From an uncultured Lachnospiraceae bacterium (GTDB taxonomy: Bacteria; Bacillota_A; Clostridia; Lachnospirales; Lachnospiraceae): 13,539 bases of DNA. The DNA lies in NCBI GenBank assembly GCA_902780985.1, contig CACZHN010000044.1, forward strand, positions 1-13,539, read 5' to 3'. This document shows positions 6,944 to 13,539 of this stretch, one piece after another. Below the pieces are notes generated by a model, which saw only the letters and a program-made list of their open reading frames with translations, ran no database searches and was not told the DNA's origin. The position numbers were made by a program, and so were the translations under genes. How positions within the stretch are numbered: the stretch's first letter is position 1; each line of letters starts with the position of its first letter.

Positions 6944-7564
6944 ATGTATAGAATACTGCTTGTAGATGATGAAAATATGCTGTTGGACAGTCTGGAAATT
7001 ATCCTGTCCCTGAATGATATGGAGATAGTCGGCAAGGCTCATGACGGCAACGAAGCGCTGGATATACTTAAGAAAACCATGTGTGATATCGCGCTGGTGG
7101 ACCTTAATATGAAGGGCATGGGCGGCATCGAACTGATAGGTCATATGAAGAAAATCTATCCCGAGATAAAGATACTGGTGCTGACTACATTTTACGATGA
7201 TAAAAATATCACCGACGCCATCAGTAAGGGCGCGGACGGATATCTCCTTAAGGACAGCGGCAAGGATGCAATCCTGGGCGCCGTGGGACAGCTTATGAGC
7301 GGAGTGAGCGTGCTGGATCCAAAGGTCATGCAGCGGCTTACATCCCTTATGAATAAAAACGAAAATACAAAACTTTTCGATGAGATGACCGGCAGGGAGC
7401 GGGAGATTGCGGTGCTTCTGGCTGAGGGACTGACCAACAGACAGATTGCGGACAAGCTTTACATTTCCGAAGGAACCGTAAAGAATTACATCTCATCAAT
7501 ATATGATAAGACAGGCATTCACGACAGGGTTAAACTTGTGGTGGCTCTGTCGGGAGGTTTATAA
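6944..7564 (+). CDS. NarL/FixJ-family response regulator (LuxR-type HTH)
   Basis: A 206-residue regulator, partner of the kinase immediately upstream (2-nt gap, GGGAGAGG site). The receiver domain covers about 2-118: D8/D9, phosphoacceptor D53 (ALVDLNMKG), T81 (VLTTF) and K103 (LLKD). The LuxR-type helix-turn-helix domain is at about 147-203, with the conserved core LTNRQIADKLYISEGTVKNY. All key residues are present. Because it lies in the same operon as the ABC transporter, feedback control of the transporter is likely but not shown by sequence. The ribosome binding site of the next gene (GGGAGG, 7552-7557) lies inside its last codons, so translation of the two may be coupled. Confidence 0.96.
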   Translation: MYRILLVDDENMLLDSLEIILSLNDMEIVGKAHDGNEALDILKKTMCDIALVDLNMKGMGGIELIGHMKKIYPEIKILVLTTFYDDKNITDAISKGADGYLLKDSGKDAILGAVGQLMSGVSVLDPKVMQRLTSLMNKNENTKLFDEMTGREREIAVLLAEGLTNRQIADKLYISEGTVKNYISSIYDKTGIHDRVKLVVALSGGL

Positions 7565-7567
7565 AAT

Positions 7568-8527
7568 ATGAAGGCAGTTTATCTCGAAGAGGGTGCGGTG
7601 AACAGAGGCGATATAACGCTGGATCCCATCACTTCTATTATTGAGACAAAGGTTTATAAGAATACAACGGAAGAGGATAAGCTGGAGCATATCGGCGACG
7701 CGGAAGTTGTATTTGCCAATAAGATAATATTCGATGAGGAGACTTTCGAAAAGCTTCCGAATCTGAAATACATCGGCGTGTGCGCCACCGGATACAACGT
7801 GGTCGATCTGGATGCGGCAAAGCGCCACAATGTAAGAGTTACAAATGTACCGGCCTACAGCACAGAGTCTGTGGCACAGCTTACCTGGGGATTCATCCTG
7901 GAGTGTGCGGGTCATATCCAGCAGCATAACGACAGCGTTCATAAGGGCGACTGGGTGCGCTCGGATACCTTCTGTTACTGGCTGAGTCCGGTGATGGAGC
8001 TTGACGGAAAGACCATCGGAATCGTAGGTTACGGCAACATCGGAAAAAGAGTTGCGGAGATAGCGCTGGCCTTCAGAATGAAGGTGCTGGTGTATACAGC
8101 TCATCCTGAGAAGTATACGGGTGAAGATGAGAGGATTACATTTACATCCCTTGATGAGGTTCTTGAATCCTCGGACGTGGTAACCCTTCACTGCCCTATG
8201 AATAAGGAAACGGAAAAGCTTATCCGCAAAGAGACCATCGATAAGATGAAGGACGGAGTCATCATTATAAATGTATCCCGCGGCGGAATCGTAGACGAGG
8301 CCGATCTGGCGGAGGCACTTCGCTCCGGCAAGGTTTCCGCGGCTGCAGCAGATGTGGTGTCAACGGAGCCTATGAGAGAGGAGAACCCTCTTCTTACCGC
8401 ACCGAATGTCTGCATAACTCCGCACATTGCCTGGGCAAGTGTGGAAGCAAGACGCAGACTGATACGGGTTATTGCGGATAATGTAAAAGCCTTTATGGAA
8501 GGAAGAGAAGAAAATGTGCTCGTTTGA
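7568..8527 (+). CDS. D-2-hydroxyacid dehydrogenase, glycerate dehydrogenase/hydroxypyruvate reductase-like
   Basis: A 319-residue cytoplasmic NAD(P)-dependent dehydrogenase of normal family length. The nucleotide-binding motif GYGNIG is at 154-159, preceded by the conserved LDGKTIGIV. The catalytic residues are R238 (NVSRGGIVDE), E267 (STEP) and H286 (ITPHIAWAS). The last motif and the DTFCYW segment (133-138) are those I associate with glycerate dehydrogenases, which interconvert hydroxypyruvate and glycerate; related enzymes act on glyoxylate or other 2-oxoacids, so substrate specificity is provisional. It follows the response regulator by 3 nt with a GGGAGG site and overlaps the methyltransferase by 14 nt, so it appears to belong to the transporter operon although no functional link is evident. 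Confidence 0.93.
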   Translation: MKAVYLEEGAVNRGDITLDPITSIIETKVYKNTTEEDKLEHIGDAEVVFANKIIFDEETFEKLPNLKYIGVCATGYNVVDLDAAKRHNVRVTNVPAYSTESVAQLTWGFILECAGHIQQHNDSVHKGDWVRSDTFCYWLSPVMELDGKTIGIVGYGNIGKRVAEIALAFRMKVLVYTAHPEKYTGEDERITFTSLDEVLESSDVVTLHCPMNKETEKLIRKETIDKMKDGVIIINVSRGGIVDEADLAEALRSGKVSAAAADVVSTEPMREENPLLTAPNVCITPHIAWASVEARRRLIRVIADNVKAFMEGREENVLV

Positions 8528-9767
8528 TATAAAAGAAAATGTATGCTCTGCCGTACTTACCCTGAAGAAGGGAGAGGGTCGTACCATCAAGGCAGGCGGA
8601 AGCTGGATATACGATAATGAAGTAGATAAGATAGACGGAGAATATAAGGACGGCAATATCCTGAAGATAGTTGATTTCGACGGTTATCCTATGGGATGGG
8701 GATTCATCAATTCAGCATCCAAGATAAGAGTCCGCATGATGACAAGAGATGCGGAGGCGGAGATAAATGATGCCTTCCTTTATAACAGAGTTAAAGCAGC
8801 CTGGGAGTACAGGAAAGCTGTAATAGATACATCTTCCTGCCGTGTGATCTTCGGAGAAGCGGATTTTCTTCCGGGACTGGTAATAGATAAGTATGAAGAC
8901 GTGCTGGTAGTTGAATCCCTGGCGCTTGGAATCGATATCCTTAAGGAAAGGATAATCGAGATTCTTAAAGAACTCATGTTGGCGGACGGTATTAAGATCC
9001 GCGGCGTATACGAGAGAAGCGATGCCAAGGTAAGACTCAAGGAAGGCATGGAGCGCAGGAAAGGATTTATCGGAGAAGAGTTCGATACCGCTGTGCAGAT
9101 AACCGAGAACGGAGTAAAGTATAACGTGGATATCGTGAACGGCCAGAAGACAGGATTCTTTCTGGATCAGAAGGGAAACAGGATGGCTGTTCAGGAGCTT
9201 TGCAGGAAGCTTTCCGCTTCGAATCCGAAGGTTTCGGTACTGGACTGCTTCACCCATACGGGTTCCTTTGCCCTTAATGCGGCAGTCGGAGGAGCCGGGG
9301 ATGTGGAAGCTGTGGATGTATCCGAGCTTGCCATAGACGAAGCCCGCAGAAATGCCGAGCTTAACGGCGTTACGGACAGGATGACATTTACCTGTGATGA
9401 CGTACTCGACCTGCTTCCGAGATATGTGGAAGAGGGAAGGAAGTACGACGTGGTGATCCTTGACCCACCGGCCTTTACAAAGTCCAGAGAGACTATAAAG
9501 AAGGCCATGAAGGGATACCGCGAGATAAATATAAGAGGCCTGAAGCTGGTTAAATCCGGCGGATATTTTGCTACATGTTCCTGCTCGCATTTCATGGATC
9601 AGGAGCTGTTCACCGAGGTGATAGCACAAGCCGCAAAGGCAGCCCACAAGAGGCTGAGACAGATCGAGTTCCGCACCCAGGCACCGGATCATCCGATCCT
9701 TTGGGCGGGAGACGAAATGTCATATTATCTGAAGTTTATAATCTTCCAGGTTTTGGATGAAAGATAG
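8514..9767 (+). CDS. Class I SAM-dependent rRNA methyltransferase, RlmI-like (COG1092)
   Basis: A 417-residue enzyme of the RlmI family, whose characterised E. coli member makes 5-methylcytosine at C1962 of 23S rRNA. An N-terminal PUA-like RNA-binding domain (about 12-80) is followed by the RlmI-specific middle domain, the signature NGQKTGFFLDQKGNR (209-223), SAM-binding motif I (VLDCFTHTGSFALN, 242-255), acidic residue D268 region, motif IV DPPAF (317-321) and a cysteine motif TCSCSH (354-359) that would carry the catalytic Cys. The ATG at 8514 has a GGAAGAGAAG site and lies inside the dehydrogenase gene (14-nt overlap). The precise target base in this organism is inferred from the family; no gene symbol is given for that reason. 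Confidence 0.93.
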   Translation: MCSFDIKENVCSAVLTLKKGEGRTIKAGGSWIYDNEVDKIDGEYKDGNILKIVDFDGYPMGWGFINSASKIRVRMMTRDAEAEINDAFLYNRVKAAWEYRKAVIDTSSCRVIFGEADFLPGLVIDKYEDVLVVESLALGIDILKERIIEILKELMLADGIKIRGVYERSDAKVRLKEGMERRKGFIGEEFDTAVQITENGVKYNVDIVNGQKTGFFLDQKGNRMAVQELCRKLSASNPKVSVLDCFTHTGSFALNAAVGGAGDVEAVDVSELAIDEARRNAELNGVTDRMTFTCDDVLDLLPRYVEEGRKYDVVILDPPAFTKSRETIKKAMKGYREINIRGLKLVKSGGYFATCSCSHFMDQELFTEVIAQAAKAAHKRLRQIEFRTQAPDHPILWAGDEMSYYLKFIIFQVLDER

Positions 9768-9787
9768 AACCTGCCGAACAGTTAAGA

Positions 9788-9828
9788 TTTAATCTAATTT
9801 TAATCTTTCTCAAAAGACCGCTTAATAT
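9788..9828 (+). promoter_or_regulatory. Probable response-regulator-dependent promoter of the DUF4342/two-component operon
   Basis: TTTAATCT occurs twice in direct orientation (9788-9795 and 9799-9806), 11 bp apart, i.e. one helical turn, the pattern bound by OmpR/PhoB-class dimers. The second copy places TTAATC (9800-9805) in the -35 position, 17 bp before a good -10, TAATAT (9823-9828). Replacement of the -35 by the regulator site is typical of PhoB-type activation. The OmpR-type regulator encoded at 10459 is the obvious candidate, which would mean autoregulation. An inverted repeat AGACC/GGTCT (9815-9819 and 9829-9833) brackets the -10. Confidence 0.55.
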
Positions 9829-9856
9829 GGTCTGAGTATATTATTACCAACAGATG

Positions 9857-9874
9857 AATGCTAATCGGAGCATT
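9857..9874 (+). other. Small inverted repeat in the leader before the DUF4342 gene
   Basis: AATGCT (9857-9862) and AGCATT (9869-9874) could form a 6-bp stem with a 6-nt loop in the 5' untranslated RNA. There is no T-tract and no match to a riboswitch I know. Confidence 0.3.
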
Positions 9875-9909
9875 ATACTTCATTTTTGGGAAAGTTGAGG
9901 ATACAGACG

Positions 9910-10437
9910 ATGGATGAGATGGAAAAGGTTGAGAAGTTAAGAGCGAGAGCCGAAGTAACAGCCGACGAGGCGCGAAATGCGCTTAAAGCCTGTGACGGAG
10001 ATCTGCTGGATGCCATGGTATTTCTTGAGAAGATAGGAAAGGCCAAGGCCCCTTCGGAAGTTGTGGTAACCACAAGCCGTACGGAACATACCACGTTTGA
10101 AGATGTTCAGAATACGGTAGACAGATACGACAGGGAGGCAGCAAGACCTCTCAGCACAAAGCTGAAGCATCTTTTCAGTATTATAATGGATAAGCTTTCC
10201 AACAACTTCTTAAGGATAGAGCATAAAGGTGAAGAACTTATCAAAGTTAAGCTTTGGATAGTTGTACTGGTAATGCTGTTTGTATGGCATGTCAGCATAG
10301 TTGCCATCATCATTTCACTTTTCTTCGGAGTAAGATATTCCTTCGTGGGAAGAGATGATATGACGGAAGCAAACAAGCTGATCGGAAAAGCATCAGAAGC
10401 AGCCAGTTATGTTAAGGATAAATTTGATAAACTATAA
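9910..10437 (+). CDS. DUF4342-like protein: UBA-like domain plus membrane segment
   Basis: A 175-residue protein. Residues 1-43 (MEKVEKLRARAEVTADEARN, then ALKACDGDLLDAMVFLE) match the three-helix UBA/TS-N fold found at the start of DUF4342 proteins. A charged linker follows (about 44-95), then LRIEHKGEELIKVKL, which fits the DUF4342 core, a hydrophobic segment (about 115-140) and a short polar tail. The function of the family is not established. The ATG at 9910 is preferred over the TTG at 9886 because a GAGG site (9897-9900) lies 9 nt upstream. It is the first gene after the putative regulated promoter, 21 nt ahead of an OmpR-type regulator; membership in that stimulon is likely. Confidence 0.85.
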   Translation: MDEMEKVEKLRARAEVTADEARNALKACDGDLLDAMVFLEKIGKAKAPSEVVVTTSRTEHTTFEDVQNTVDRYDREAARPLSTKLKHLFSIIMDKLSNNFLRIEHKGEELIKVKLWIVVLVMLFVWHVSIVAIIISLFFGVRYSFVGRDDMTEANKLIGKASEAASYVKDKFDKL

Positions 10438-10458
10438 AATATTTAAGGGGAGACGAAA

Positions 10459-11187
10459 ATGTCACATTTACTTGTAGTCGAGGATGAAGAGAAACTTGCC
10501 AGATTTATTGAGCTGGAGCTTAAGCATGACGGATATGAAGTCAGCAAATCCGGTAACGGACGTGAGGCCCTGGAGATGGCCCTGGAAAATGATTACGATC
10601 TGATCCTGTTGGATATCATGCTTCCTGAGCTGAACGGTCTCGAGGTTATGAGAAGATTATCAAGGGAGAAATCGGTTCCCGTTATACTTCTTACTGCAAG
10701 AGATGCGGTCATGGATAAGGTTTCCGGACTTGATGCCGGAGCGGTTGATTATATAACAAAGCCTTTCGCTATCGAAGAACTCCTTGCGAGAATCAGAGTA
10801 GCGCTTAAGCTTTACGGCAACAGAGCCGCACTTGCAGCTGCAGGTGCTTCGGCGGAAGCTGCTGAAGATGTGAAGAAGGACGAGGGCGTACTTACATGGG
10901 AGAAGCTGGTTCTCAGCATCCCGCGTCATGAAGTAAAGTATGACGGCCATCTTATAGAACTGACCAACAGAGAATTTCTGATGCTTCAGACACTGCTTCA
11001 GAATATGGATATCGTACTTTCAAGAGATACCCTCCTGGAAAAGGTATGCGGATATGATTATGTCGGTGAGACAAATGTAATCGATGTATATATCAGATAT
11101 CTGCGTTCAAAGATAGATGATGAGTATGATGTTAAGATGATCCAGACAGTCAGAGGTGTCGGTTACGTTATCAAGAGTGAGGGGTAA
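10459..11187 (+). CDS. OmpR/PhoB-family DNA-binding response regulator
   Basis: A 242-residue response regulator with an AAGGGGAG ribosome binding site. The receiver domain (about 3-118) has E8/D9, phosphoacceptor D52 (LILLDIMLPELNG), T79 (LLTARD) and K101 (ITKPF). An alanine/glutamate-rich linker (about 124-142) joins it to a winged-helix domain (about 146-240) with the typical recognition-helix region (TNVIDVYIRYLRSKID) and wing ending (VRGVGYVIK). It is more ArlR/CssR-like than the regulator at 646, with a classical LDIMLP motif. The partner kinase begins 3 nt after the stop. The direct repeats at 9788-9806 are a candidate binding site. Confidence 0.96.
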   Translation: MSHLLVVEDEEKLARFIELELKHDGYEVSKSGNGREALEMALENDYDLILLDIMLPELNGLEVMRRLSREKSVPVILLTARDAVMDKVSGLDAGAVDYITKPFAIEELLARIRVALKLYGNRAALAAAGASAEAAEDVKKDEGVLTWEKLVLSIPRHEVKYDGHLIELTNREFLMLQTLLQNMDIVLSRDTLLEKVCGYDYVGETNVIDVYIRYLRSKIDDEYDVKMIQTVRGVGYVIKSEG

Positions 11188-11190
11188 TCT

Positions 11191-12588
11191 ATGAACTCTG
11201 AGGAGATCGATGTAATTGAATCAAGGAATTCGGTGCCTGTATATGAGCCGGAACCTGTGCCTGATGGTGAGTATGAACTGACTACCGGGCAGGATTACGA
11301 TCTTATGCCCGATCCGGGACCTGTTTCCGGTAAGAAGACAGCGAAGAAGAGAATGAGTTCCATAGCCAGAAAGCTTCATTGGCAGCTGGTAAGAAAAAAA
11401 CTCAAACTTTACTTTGTTGAGAACATTCTGGTTCTGGGAATCATGTGCGGCGGATGGGCCTATATGCAGGAATCTCATTCGGAAGCCGGATTTGATATAG
11501 ACAGAGTAAGAACCTTATACTACGATGAGGAACAACGTACCGTTGATTATCAGGTACTGGACATCGAAGGTACAGAGCTTCTGAATATAAGCATTCTGCC
11601 GGATGCATACCATATAATGCAGGTTATGGCAGTGCTGGTGGGACTTCAGGCGCTTTCTATAATATTCGGACTTTACAGCGAAGGCAGAAGGATCAGAAAG
11701 ACTCTTAAGCCTATCAATGAGATTGCCGTAAGAGCCGACAGACTTAACAGACTGACTCTTTCCGACGGTACAAAGTATCATGAAATCGAGTCGGCGATAG
11801 AAAGCATCAAGCCGGGTGAAGAGGCACCGCTTTCCTTACAGGATAAGGATCTTGTGGGAATAGAGGCAGCCATGAACAACCTCCTGATAAGAATGAAAGA
11901 AACTTATCAGCAGCAGGCTAGATTCGTAAATGATGCATCACACGAACTTCGTACACCTATCGCGGTTATCCAGGGATATGCAAATATGCTGGAGCGCTGG
12001 GGCAGGGAGGATCAGGAAGTTCTTGATGAATCCATACATGCTATTGTGCATGAGGCGGACCACATGAATAAACTTGTGGAACAGCTTCTCTTCCTGGCCA
12101 GAGGAGACAGCGGTAAGACCATACTTAAGAAGGAACCGCTTTCGCTGAATGCAATGATGCAGGAGATATACGAGGAGTCGCTTATGATAGATGAGGATCA
12201 CATTTATCGTTACAGTGCTCCTGAAGAAGAGATAACAATAGAAGCGGATCAGACGCTTCTCAAACAGGCTGTCAGAATTCTTTTGGATAACGCAGCCAAG
12301 TACACTAAGAAAAAGGATGAAATTAAACTCGGGATTGGCCGAGATGAGAAGGGACTGGCATACCTTCAGGTTCAGGATACCGGACTCGGAATGTCGGAAG
12401 CGGATGTTAAACATATGTTTGAACGTTTCTATAGGTCCGATGAAACAAGAGAGATCAAAGGAACAGGTCTGGGACTTTCCATTGCCAAGTGGATAGTCGA
12501 TAAACATAACGGACATTTTGAAATTCTTTCCAGAACCGAGCTTGGAACGCGTATCCGCATTGTACTTGGAGATGAGACAGAGTTGTGA
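11191..12588 (+). CDS. Sensor histidine kinase (HAMP-HisKA-HATPase_c) with an extended cytoplasmic N-terminus
   Basis: A 465-residue membrane kinase, partner of the regulator just upstream (GAGGGG site). Residues 1-73 precede the first helix; the first 45 are rich in Glu, Asp and Pro (VPVYEPEPVPDGEYE) and are followed by a basic stretch. TM1 is at about 75-93 and TM2 at about 141-161, with a small extracytoplasmic loop of about 47 residues. A HAMP-like linker leads to HisKA with H251 (NDASHELRTPIAVIQGYANM). The ATPase domain has N367 (LLDNAAKYT), DTGLGM (396-401), the F-box FERFYRSD (410-417) and GTGLGLS (424-430). All catalytic motifs are canonical. The Glu/Pro-rich N-terminal extension is unusual for this architecture. 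Confidence 0.95.
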   Translation: MNSEEIDVIESRNSVPVYEPEPVPDGEYELTTGQDYDLMPDPGPVSGKKTAKKRMSSIARKLHWQLVRKKLKLYFVENILVLGIMCGGWAYMQESHSEAGFDIDRVRTLYYDEEQRTVDYQVLDIEGTELLNISILPDAYHIMQVMAVLVGLQALSIIFGLYSEGRRIRKTLKPINEIAVRADRLNRLTLSDGTKYHEIESAIESIKPGEEAPLSLQDKDLVGIEAAMNNLLIRMKETYQQQARFVNDASHELRTPIAVIQGYANMLERWGREDQEVLDESIHAIVHEADHMNKLVEQLLFLARGDSGKTILKKEPLSLNAMMQEIYEESLMIDEDHIYRYSAPEEEITIEADQTLLKQAVRILLDNAAKYTKKKDEIKLGIGRDEKGLAYLQVQDTGLGMSEADVKHMFERFYRSDETREIKGTGLGLSIAKWIVDKHNGHFEILSRTELGTRIRIVLGDETEL

Positions 12589-12594
12589 TATACT
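12566..12594 (+). promoter_or_regulatory. Candidate extended -10 promoter at the end of the kinase gene
   Basis: TTGGAG (12566-12571) and TATACT (12589-12594) are 17 bp apart, and TGA directly before the -10 gives an extended TGnTATACT element. It would start RNA near 12600, ahead of the membrane protein gene at 12630. Confidence 0.4.
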
Positions 12595-12629
12595 AGTTTA
12601 GACGTTTTTTATGAAAGGTTACGTGTTAG

Positions 12630-13487
12630 ATGGGCACACTTATATTTATAGCTTTATGCTGGTACTTCGTCAAAGGTCGGGAAGACCCGGGAGTAAGGAG
12701 AAAAGTGAGAGGATTATTCGGGGCAACAAAGATGCTCGTGGGTGGATTTGTATCTATCATATTCATCACGGTGGCATTTTCATTGCTTGCCAGCGGAGTA
12801 TTTACCGCATTCGGCGGAGCCATTCCGTTTATATTTATTGCGGCTTTGATATCCAAGGCTGTTAAGGCCGGAAAGAATGAGCAGAAGAGAGAAAAGAGCG
12901 TTGAATATCGTGAGATCAAGCAGACTGTAAATCATGGCGCGGGATATAAGCTTACTCAGTCAACATCAAGAAGAGTAAGGATAATATCCAAGTTCAACAA
13001 GAAGTACAATCTTAATCTTACAGATGATCAGATTGAAAGAATCATGAATGCCTCCTATGTATCTTATTACTGGGAGAAGGAAATTTACGATATGTCTCAG
13101 GACTACAATGTTAAGGCCGAGTGGCTTAAGTCCGATACGGACTGGCTCAGAGCATATCTTATGGCATTTCCGGTTATGGACATCGCGTCCGACTTCTCTG
13201 TTCAGAAGAGAATGATCGTGGAATCATTTAACCAGATATTCAAGGGACTCAGCGCATCATCCTATTATTCCATTGATGAGATGATCATAGACGTAAACAA
13301 CAAGTACCTTGTGAATTTCGATGAGATGACATTTATGATCGCATACAAGTTTCTGAAGCAGAACGGATATAATTACGAACTTCCGAGAATCGGAGTTATG
13401 AGAAACGAAAGCGATATAGAAAAACTCGCAAGAGAGTACGACGACATGGAAAATCCGCAGAACACACCTACACCGTTAGCAAGGTGA
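12630..13487 (+). CDS. Hypothetical membrane protein with C-terminal soluble domain
   Basis: A 285-residue protein I do not recognise. A short hydrophobic start (about 2-13) is followed by a basic loop, two hydrophobic helices (about 34-57 and 62-79), a Lys-rich stretch, and a soluble region of about 200 residues, predicted mostly helical, with aromatic patches (YVSYYWEKEIYDMS, SSYYSIDEMI). The ATG at 12630 has a GAAAGG site 11 nt upstream. It lies 41 nt after the kinase and may belong to that operon or use the candidate promoter at 12566-12594. The end is polar (NTPTPLAR), and its TGA stop (13485-13487) lies inside the second hairpin element. The open frame and codon use resemble the neighbours, so the gene is real; its role is unknown. 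Confidence 0.8.
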   Translation: MGTLIFIALCWYFVKGREDPGVRRKVRGLFGATKMLVGGFVSIIFITVAFSLLASGVFTAFGGAIPFIFIAALISKAVKAGKNEQKREKSVEYREIKQTVNHGAGYKLTQSTSRRVRIISKFNKKYNLNLTDDQIERIMNASYVSYYWEKEIYDMSQDYNVKAEWLKSDTDWLRAYLMAFPVMDIASDFSVQKRMIVESFNQIFKGLSASSYYSIDEMIIDVNNKYLVNFDEMTFMIAYKFLKQNGYNYELPRIGVMRNESDIEKLAREYDDMENPQNTPTPLAR

Positions 13488-13539
13488 GACGTGGGGACGG
13501 GGGTCGAGTAGTCATTTTGACTACGCGACCACCGTCCCC
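13484..13539. repeat. Hairpin element, copy 2, cut by the window end
   Basis: GTGAGACGTGGGGACGG (13484-13500) is identical to 2651-2667 of copy 1 and has the same orientation relative to the preceding gene. The visible inverted repeat has arms 13493-13514 and 13518-13539 (22 nt each, loop TTT) with two mismatches. The inner stem differs from copy 1, but TTTGACTAC is shared (2671-2679 and 13516-13524). The sequence probably continues with the complement of the outer arm beyond the window. The TGA within it ends the gene at 12630. Confidence 0.85.

Noticed and set aside
8712..9692. Long antisense open frame (326 codons) across the methyltransferase gene
   Set aside because: It mirrors a clear conserved gene, has no recognisable domain or ribosome binding site, and is explained by codon bias of the + strand.
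9747..9773. CAGGTT/AACCTG inverted repeat at the end of the methyltransferase gene as a terminator
   Set aside because: Only 6 bp with a 15-nt loop and no following T-tract.
9886..9909. TTG start for the DUF4342 protein
   Set aside because: The extra residues are not part of the UBA-like domain and the ATG at 9910 has a well-spaced GAGG site.
12611..12865. Alternative + strand frame of 84 codons overlapping the start of the 12630 gene
   Set aside because: It overlaps a longer frame with plausible membrane helices, lacks its own ribosome binding site and has no recognisable features.
1..13539. CRISPR arrays, tRNA/rRNA genes, insertion sequences, prophage genes
   Set aside because: No regularly spaced repeats, RNA gene landmarks, transposase or phage motifs were seen; the only repeated element is the two-copy hairpin.

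Overview
The window looks like a chromosomal segment of a Gram-positive member of the Clostridia, most likely Lachnospiraceae. The inference rests on moderate GC with purine-rich coding strands, strong GGAGG-type ribosome binding sites, ATG starts, dense same-strand operons, and the gene families present (ABC/FtsX transporters paired with two-component systems, a DUF4342 protein, a DUF2804 protein). All 13 genes I accept lie on the + strand. I see no tRNA, rRNA, CRISPR array, insertion sequence or phage gene.

Layout. (1) 2-2654: the 3' end of a DUF2804 gene, then an OmpR-type response regulator and its HisKA sensor kinase, ending in a perfect 30-bp hairpin that contains the kinase stop codon. 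(2) 2793-9767: a tightly packed seven-gene run with gaps of 12 nt or less and several overlaps: FtsX-like half-permease, ABC ATPase, second FtsX-like half-permease, HisKA_3-type sensor kinase, NarL/LuxR-type regulator, a glycerate-dehydrogenase-like 2-hydroxyacid dehydrogenase, and an RlmI-like rRNA methyltransferase. (3) 9768-9909: a regulatory intergenic region with a perfect 8-bp direct repeat at 11-bp pitch placed where a -35 box would be. (4) 9910-13487: a DUF4342 (UBA-like plus membrane segment) protein, a second OmpR-type regulator with its kinase, and an unrecognised membrane protein whose stop codon again lies in a copy of the hairpin element, cut by the window end.

How the parts may work together. 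The transporter (two paralogous MacB/FtsX-like four-helix permeases around one LolD/MacB-type ATPase) lies between two different two-component systems, one upstream (OmpR class) and one downstream in the same operon (NarL class). This resembles envelope-stress or peptide-sensing modules, but the substrate cannot be read from sequence. The third system (10459-12588) is probably autoregulated through the direct repeats ahead of the DUF4342 gene.

The most unusual signal is the repeated hairpin. Two copies 10.8 kb apart share an identical 17-nt outer arm and the same orientation, have different inner stems, and in both cases the TGA inside the element is the stop codon of the preceding gene.
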